From: an uncultured Lachnospiraceae bacterium
GTDB lineage: Bacteria > Bacillota > Clostridia > Lachnospirales > Lachnospiraceae
Direction: 5' to 3'
DNA: 26,807 nt
Assembly (NCBI GenBank): GCA_910585465.1
Contig: CAJUEW010000028.1
Coordinates: forward strand, 1 to 26,807
Below the pieces are notes generated by a model. That model was not told the DNA's origin. It searched no databases and worked only from the letters and a program-made list of their open reading frames with translations. Shown one piece after another: positions 24,151-26,807 of this stretch. The first letter of the stretch is position 1. The number at the start of each line of letters is the position of its first letter. The position numbers were made by a program, and so were the translations under genes.

Positions 24151-24444
24151 ATGATTACAATAAATGACGTCAAACAAATAAGCAAAATAATATCTTCGGA
24201 AAATGGCATATCGGAAAATGATTTAAGCGAAGATGTATCTGAAATTGTGTACCGTACAGATGTGTTTGAGTGCGATGATGCTTCTATCATTGACCGGCAT
24301 ATAGACATCGAATATTCTTTCGGTGATTATTACGAAGTGCATGAAGACAGCCCTTTATTTCCATTTATTTGTGCATTGTGCAACCTGTCATTAGAGCAAG
24401 AGGAGGAAGAAAGGGAAAAGGTTTTATGGAAGAGTACACGTTAA
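24151..24444 (+). CDS. Acidic 97-residue hypothetical protein
   Basis: A short, strongly acidic protein (for example VFECDDASIIDRHIDIEYSF) with GAAGGA nine bases before the ATG. It overlaps the start of the next gene by 19 bases, so translation is probably coupled. It is more AT-rich than its neighbours. The tail, rich in Glu, may reflect the overlap rather than a functional end. It has no recognised family. Confidence 0.55.
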   Translation: MITINDVKQISKIISSENGISENDLSEDVSEIVYRTDVFECDDASIIDRHIDIEYSFGDYYEVHEDSPLFPFICALCNLSLEQEEEEREKVLWKSTR

Positions 24445-25190
24445 AAACGAATTTTGCGGCATTGGTGGTACCATATGCAAATGAATATCTAATAGATTTT
24501 AGGAATATTGTTGAGAAAGCGTTTGCACACAGTGACAGCCGCCCGCGTCTGTTGGGGAACCTGCTGGTTCTGGAGCGCTATTGCAATACGGTGCAGCAAG
24601 GGCTGACCGCGGACAAGGCACAGCTTTGTGTATGCCTGCGGTATGCGCAGGGGCTTCTCTGGGATTATCTGGGCGGACGTGCCGCGGCGGCGGATTTTCA
24701 GGACTTTGCAAATGATTATTATGCATGGTTGTTAGAACACAATGTAGGCCCCGAAGGCTTTTGCTCAGAGCATTTTGCAGAATACTTTGCGGATTCGTGT
24801 CCGGATGCTTATGAATGGTTTGCGGTTGAGTGGAGTTGCGGGCTGTTGATGCAGCTGGTTTCCATAGAGGGCGGACGTGTGGATTACGAAGATTTTGAGG
24901 AGTGCGGAGCGCTTGATTTTTATGGGCCGCTGTGTATGCTTGACATGATGGAGGATGTCTGTATCGGGCTTACTGATACACCAGTTGTATCAAACAGGGG
25001 AACTGATTTGGAGAAGGCGATGACACAGGTACGCAAAACTTCATTATTTCAGGAAATTGTCATGCATGTTCAGAACGATCTGCAGACAGCTCTTTTGGCT
25101 GCGCCGACGGAGTATGAAGCGCTGCGGAAGGAATACGGACAATATACGATCATTCCAGAGCAGTATGCCGCGCGGATGTTGGAGTATTAA
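24426..25190 (+). CDS. 254-residue protein, intact member of an array-specific family
   Basis: This soluble helical protein contains two aromatic-rich stretches (NDYYAWLLEHNVGPEGF and DAYEWFAVEWSCGLLMQL). The C-terminal 95 residues are also found in the broken copy at 22649-23038, as is the downstream sequence TATTAAAAAACTATTT. Two GGGCGGACGTG direct repeats, at 24671-24681 and 24869-24879, lie in its coding region and mark where the broken copy lost its middle. The start at 24426 overlaps the preceding gene; the longer frame to 24369 lacks support. No named family is recognised. Duplication and decay of one copy is typical of immunity-type arrays, which is inference. Confidence 0.75.
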   Translation: MEEYTLKTNFAALVVPYANEYLIDFRNIVEKAFAHSDSRPRLLGNLLVLERYCNTVQQGLTADKAQLCVCLRYAQGLLWDYLGGRAAAADFQDFANDYYAWLLEHNVGPEGFCSEHFAEYFADSCPDAYEWFAVEWSCGLLMQLVSIEGGRVDYEDFEECGALDFYGPLCMLDMMEDVCIGLTDTPVVSNRGTDLEKAMTQVRKTSLFQEIVMHVQNDLQTALLAAPTEYEALRKEYGQYTIIPEQYAARMLEY

Positions 25191-25255
25191 AAAACTATTT
25201 TAATTACATTCTGGAAGGAGAGAAAGTAAGTTTTGAGGTTGCATAGATAGAAAAG

Positions 25256-25690
25256 ATGGATAATAAACAAAGTAAAATCGTAAAATCAGCGGCTGAACTC
25301 TTAAAGGTTTATTCTGCCCAGTGCAGATGTTGTAATAACGCATTTGACTATGCAGCGGAAACCGCGGATACAGATATGGTAAGCTGTTTTTGCAGCAGCG
25401 TCTATTCATCAAAGAAGAAACAATTAGTAATTGCCCCATTGACAGCAGAAGAATTTTATAATGGACAGGCAGGATATTTTGATAAAAGAATAAATGCCAT
25501 ATGCCCGGGGCATGATTACAGGCTTTTCTGTGCTGGAATTTGCCCTTACTGCGGTAAATCCGGTATACAGAGTTCAAAAAAAGGTCTCGCCATTAAAGAG
25601 TATTGCACACATCACCCTAATACACTCATAATATACCATAATGGGACAGCCCGGATTTTAAAAGACGAATTAGAAGCAGCATATATGTAA
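25256..25690 (+). CDS. Cys-rich hypothetical protein with knuckle motifs
   Basis: A 144-residue protein with ten cysteines: CRCC (23-26), CFC (44-46), C83, CAGICPYC (92-99) and C117, plus His residues. The spacing suggests one or two zinc-binding knuckles. It has no signal peptide. The ribosome binding site is weak (AAAAG, with GAGG further away), so the start is less certain. It does not match any family I know. Composition is AT-rich relative to neighbours. Confidence 0.6.
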   Translation: MDNKQSKIVKSAAELLKVYSAQCRCCNNAFDYAAETADTDMVSCFCSSVYSSKKKQLVIAPLTAEEFYNGQAGYFDKRINAICPGHDYRLFCAGICPYCGKSGIQSSKKGLAIKEYCTHHPNTLIIYHNGTARILKDELEAAYM

Positions 25691-25813
25691 CGAAGCAATC
25701 CGTTTCTGGAGGGAATGAATTTTCAAGGAAAGAGGAATGGTAATAAAGTGACAGTGCGGAAGGAGCTGGAACAGGAAATAGATTGGGGACGCAGATTTCA
25801 AAGGAGGAGTCAG

Positions 25814-26650
25814 ATGAATTTTGAAGAAATGGAACAGCAGATTTCAGACTATGCAAAGGCGCATCATGTTGTGCTGGATTACACCGCACAGAGTATTGAG
25901 GTTCTCGATGAAATTATGGAGACCTTTCACGAGAGGGTCAATCAGTGCAGCGAAGAAGAAGGTGATGAGATCCTGGCAGAATGGGCAGCGTGCTTTGGTG
26001 TTTATATCGGGGAAACGCTGCTGCGCGTGCATTTGTCGGAGAAAGGATTTGCATGGGCGTTGAACGGAGAGATACCCGTGCTTCAAAGGGGTAATGACAG
26101 ATTAGAACCCATTTACCAAGCATGCATTCGAATCCAGTATGGCTGTGCATTTGATATTGATACATTTTATCAGAGGGCAGTCTGGACAGCCGACCAGACA
26201 CCATTTTCTGCGGAGCGCGTAGTGGATGTGGAACTGGTTGAAGCCGAGTATCATGAAAAAAATGTATTATATGAAGATATTGAGACGCTTTTACTGGCAG
26301 TTGTAAACGGAGAGGAAGAGTACATGATTCTTCGCTCCAGGGATGGATTTCTGCAGTTTTTTGGCATGAATGATAAGTTTGTTGCGGAAACGCGAGTCAA
26401 TTTGCCGGATGGAGACTTTCGCACGTATTCTATTATCAATAAGGAAAGAAAACAAGCGATGGACAAGATTACAGTCCACACAATGCTTGACAAGTCTGAA
26501 GTTCCGGCATGCGAAGTGATCTCGCTGGAGATGCTCAGAGCGGCAGTGAGGGCGTATTACAGCAATGGGCACTATGAGTCTTTCCTGAAACAGATACCGC
26601 ATATGGATACAACAGAGCAGACAAAAAGGTACATGGGGCTGATAAAATGA
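25814..26650 (+). CDS. Unrecognised 278-residue protein of the array
   Basis: The N-terminal half contains a helical segment, then AEWAACFGVYIGETLLRVHL and GFAWALNGEIPVLQ. This pattern (conserved FGxYIGE, then W) recalls DUF3806-like domains, but the match is weak. The C-terminal half is mixed alpha/beta. The start at 25814 follows AAAGGAGG (25800-25807); the frame is open from 25715 but without a good site. No signal peptide. It is the last gene of the array in the window. Confidence 0.72.
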   Translation: MNFEEMEQQISDYAKAHHVVLDYTAQSIEVLDEIMETFHERVNQCSEEEGDEILAEWAACFGVYIGETLLRVHLSEKGFAWALNGEIPVLQRGNDRLEPIYQACIRIQYGCAFDIDTFYQRAVWTADQTPFSAERVVDVELVEAEYHEKNVLYEDIETLLLAVVNGEEEYMILRSRDGFLQFFGMNDKFVAETRVNLPDGDFRTYSIINKERKQAMDKITVHTMLDKSEVPACEVISLEMLRAAVRAYYSNGHYESFLKQIPHMDTTEQTKRYMGLIK

Positions 26651-26704
26651 GGGCGTTTGCGTTGACACAGGGAAATTTATTTTTTAACAATAAGTTTATG
26701 CGGA

Positions 26705-26729
26705 TTTAGGCGTTTTGTAAACGCCTAAA
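26705..26729. repeat. Perfect 11-bp inverted repeat after the array
   Basis: TTTAGGCGTTT (26705-26715) pairs with AAACGCCTAAA (26719-26729) around a 3-base loop. It stands 54 bases after the last gene. As a hairpin it could end or protect the array transcript, although no T-run follows; it may also be a site used by the element that begins nearby. Confidence 0.6.
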
Positions 26730-26754
26730 ATTCAGAACAATAGGAAGGTGAATT

Positions 26755-26807
26755 GTAAGCGTCAAATAAGATAGTGGATAGAAAAATAACCACCAACCCT
26801 CTATAAT
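26755..26807. mobile_element. Possible left end of an IS66-family element, cut by the window
   Basis: The sequence from 26755 starts GTAAGCGTC. Terminal repeats of IS66-family elements commonly begin GTAAGCG. No transposase frame is visible in the remaining 53 bases, so the identification depends on the sequence beyond the window. Confidence 0.4.

Noticed and set aside
21600..26700. Repeated sequences as a CRISPR array or tandem repeat
   Set aside because: The similarity is between one intact and one broken paralogous gene with their 3' flanks, not evenly spaced short repeats.
1..26807. tRNA, rRNA or riboswitch
   Set aside because: No cloverleaf, rRNA core or riboswitch consensus was recognised by eye on either strand.

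Overview
The window looks like chromosomal DNA of a moderate-GC Gram-positive anaerobe of the Clostridia, most likely Lachnospiraceae-like. The signs are strong AGGAGG-type ribosome binding sites, sigma-A-like promoters, LytTR/GHKL two-component genes, paired family 3 glycosidases (one circularly permuted), and CooC-type metallochaperone ATPases. The taxonomy is inferred; no rRNA or tRNA gene was seen.

Left part (1-6128): after a long nested inverted repeat (22-148) and a divergent TetR-family gene, a tight six-gene operon runs rightward: CooC-like ATPase, MoxR-like AAA+ ATPase, VWA-domain protein, 64-residue zinc-ribbon protein, second CooC-like ATPase and a DUF3786-like protein. Both CooC proteins keep a Cys-x-Cys motif like the nickel-binding one of CooC. 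I read the set as a metallocentre assembly machine whose client enzyme is not in the window. It is the best candidate here for an undescribed system. Its promoter region has back-to-back promoters with a palindrome between the boxes of the TetR promoter.

Metal-efflux island (6139-10581): AraC and ArsR regulators face a free-standing HMA metal-binding protein and a P1B-type Zn/Cd/Pb ATPase that lacks its own HMA domain. The divergent promoters share a clear ArsR-type operator. A broken ArsR gene fused to what looks like a serine-recombinase tail follows, then a decayed 3' fragment of a cooC gene. This suggests that the island landed next to, or replaced part of, a second copy of the metallochaperone locus.

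Middle (10724-18908): an intact LytTR response regulator and GHKL sensor kinase end at a terminator. Then come a circularly permuted, membrane-anchored GH3 enzyme, a canonical cytoplasmic GH3 enzyme with an extra C-terminal segment, and a GtrA-like membrane protein. Together these look like a glycoside-using locus.

Right part (18821-26807): an Rrf2 regulator reads leftward. It is followed by the wreck of a second LytTR/GHKL system (truncated regulator, frameshifted kinase). The rest is a one-direction array of small, mostly unrecognised proteins: a PH-like domain protein, several acidic proteins, a Cys-rich protein, and one family present as an intact gene and as a deletion-scarred pseudogene. 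The array resembles the orphan immunity-gene arrays seen beside polymorphic toxins, but no toxin is visible. The window ends in a sequence resembling the terminal repeat of an IS66-family element.
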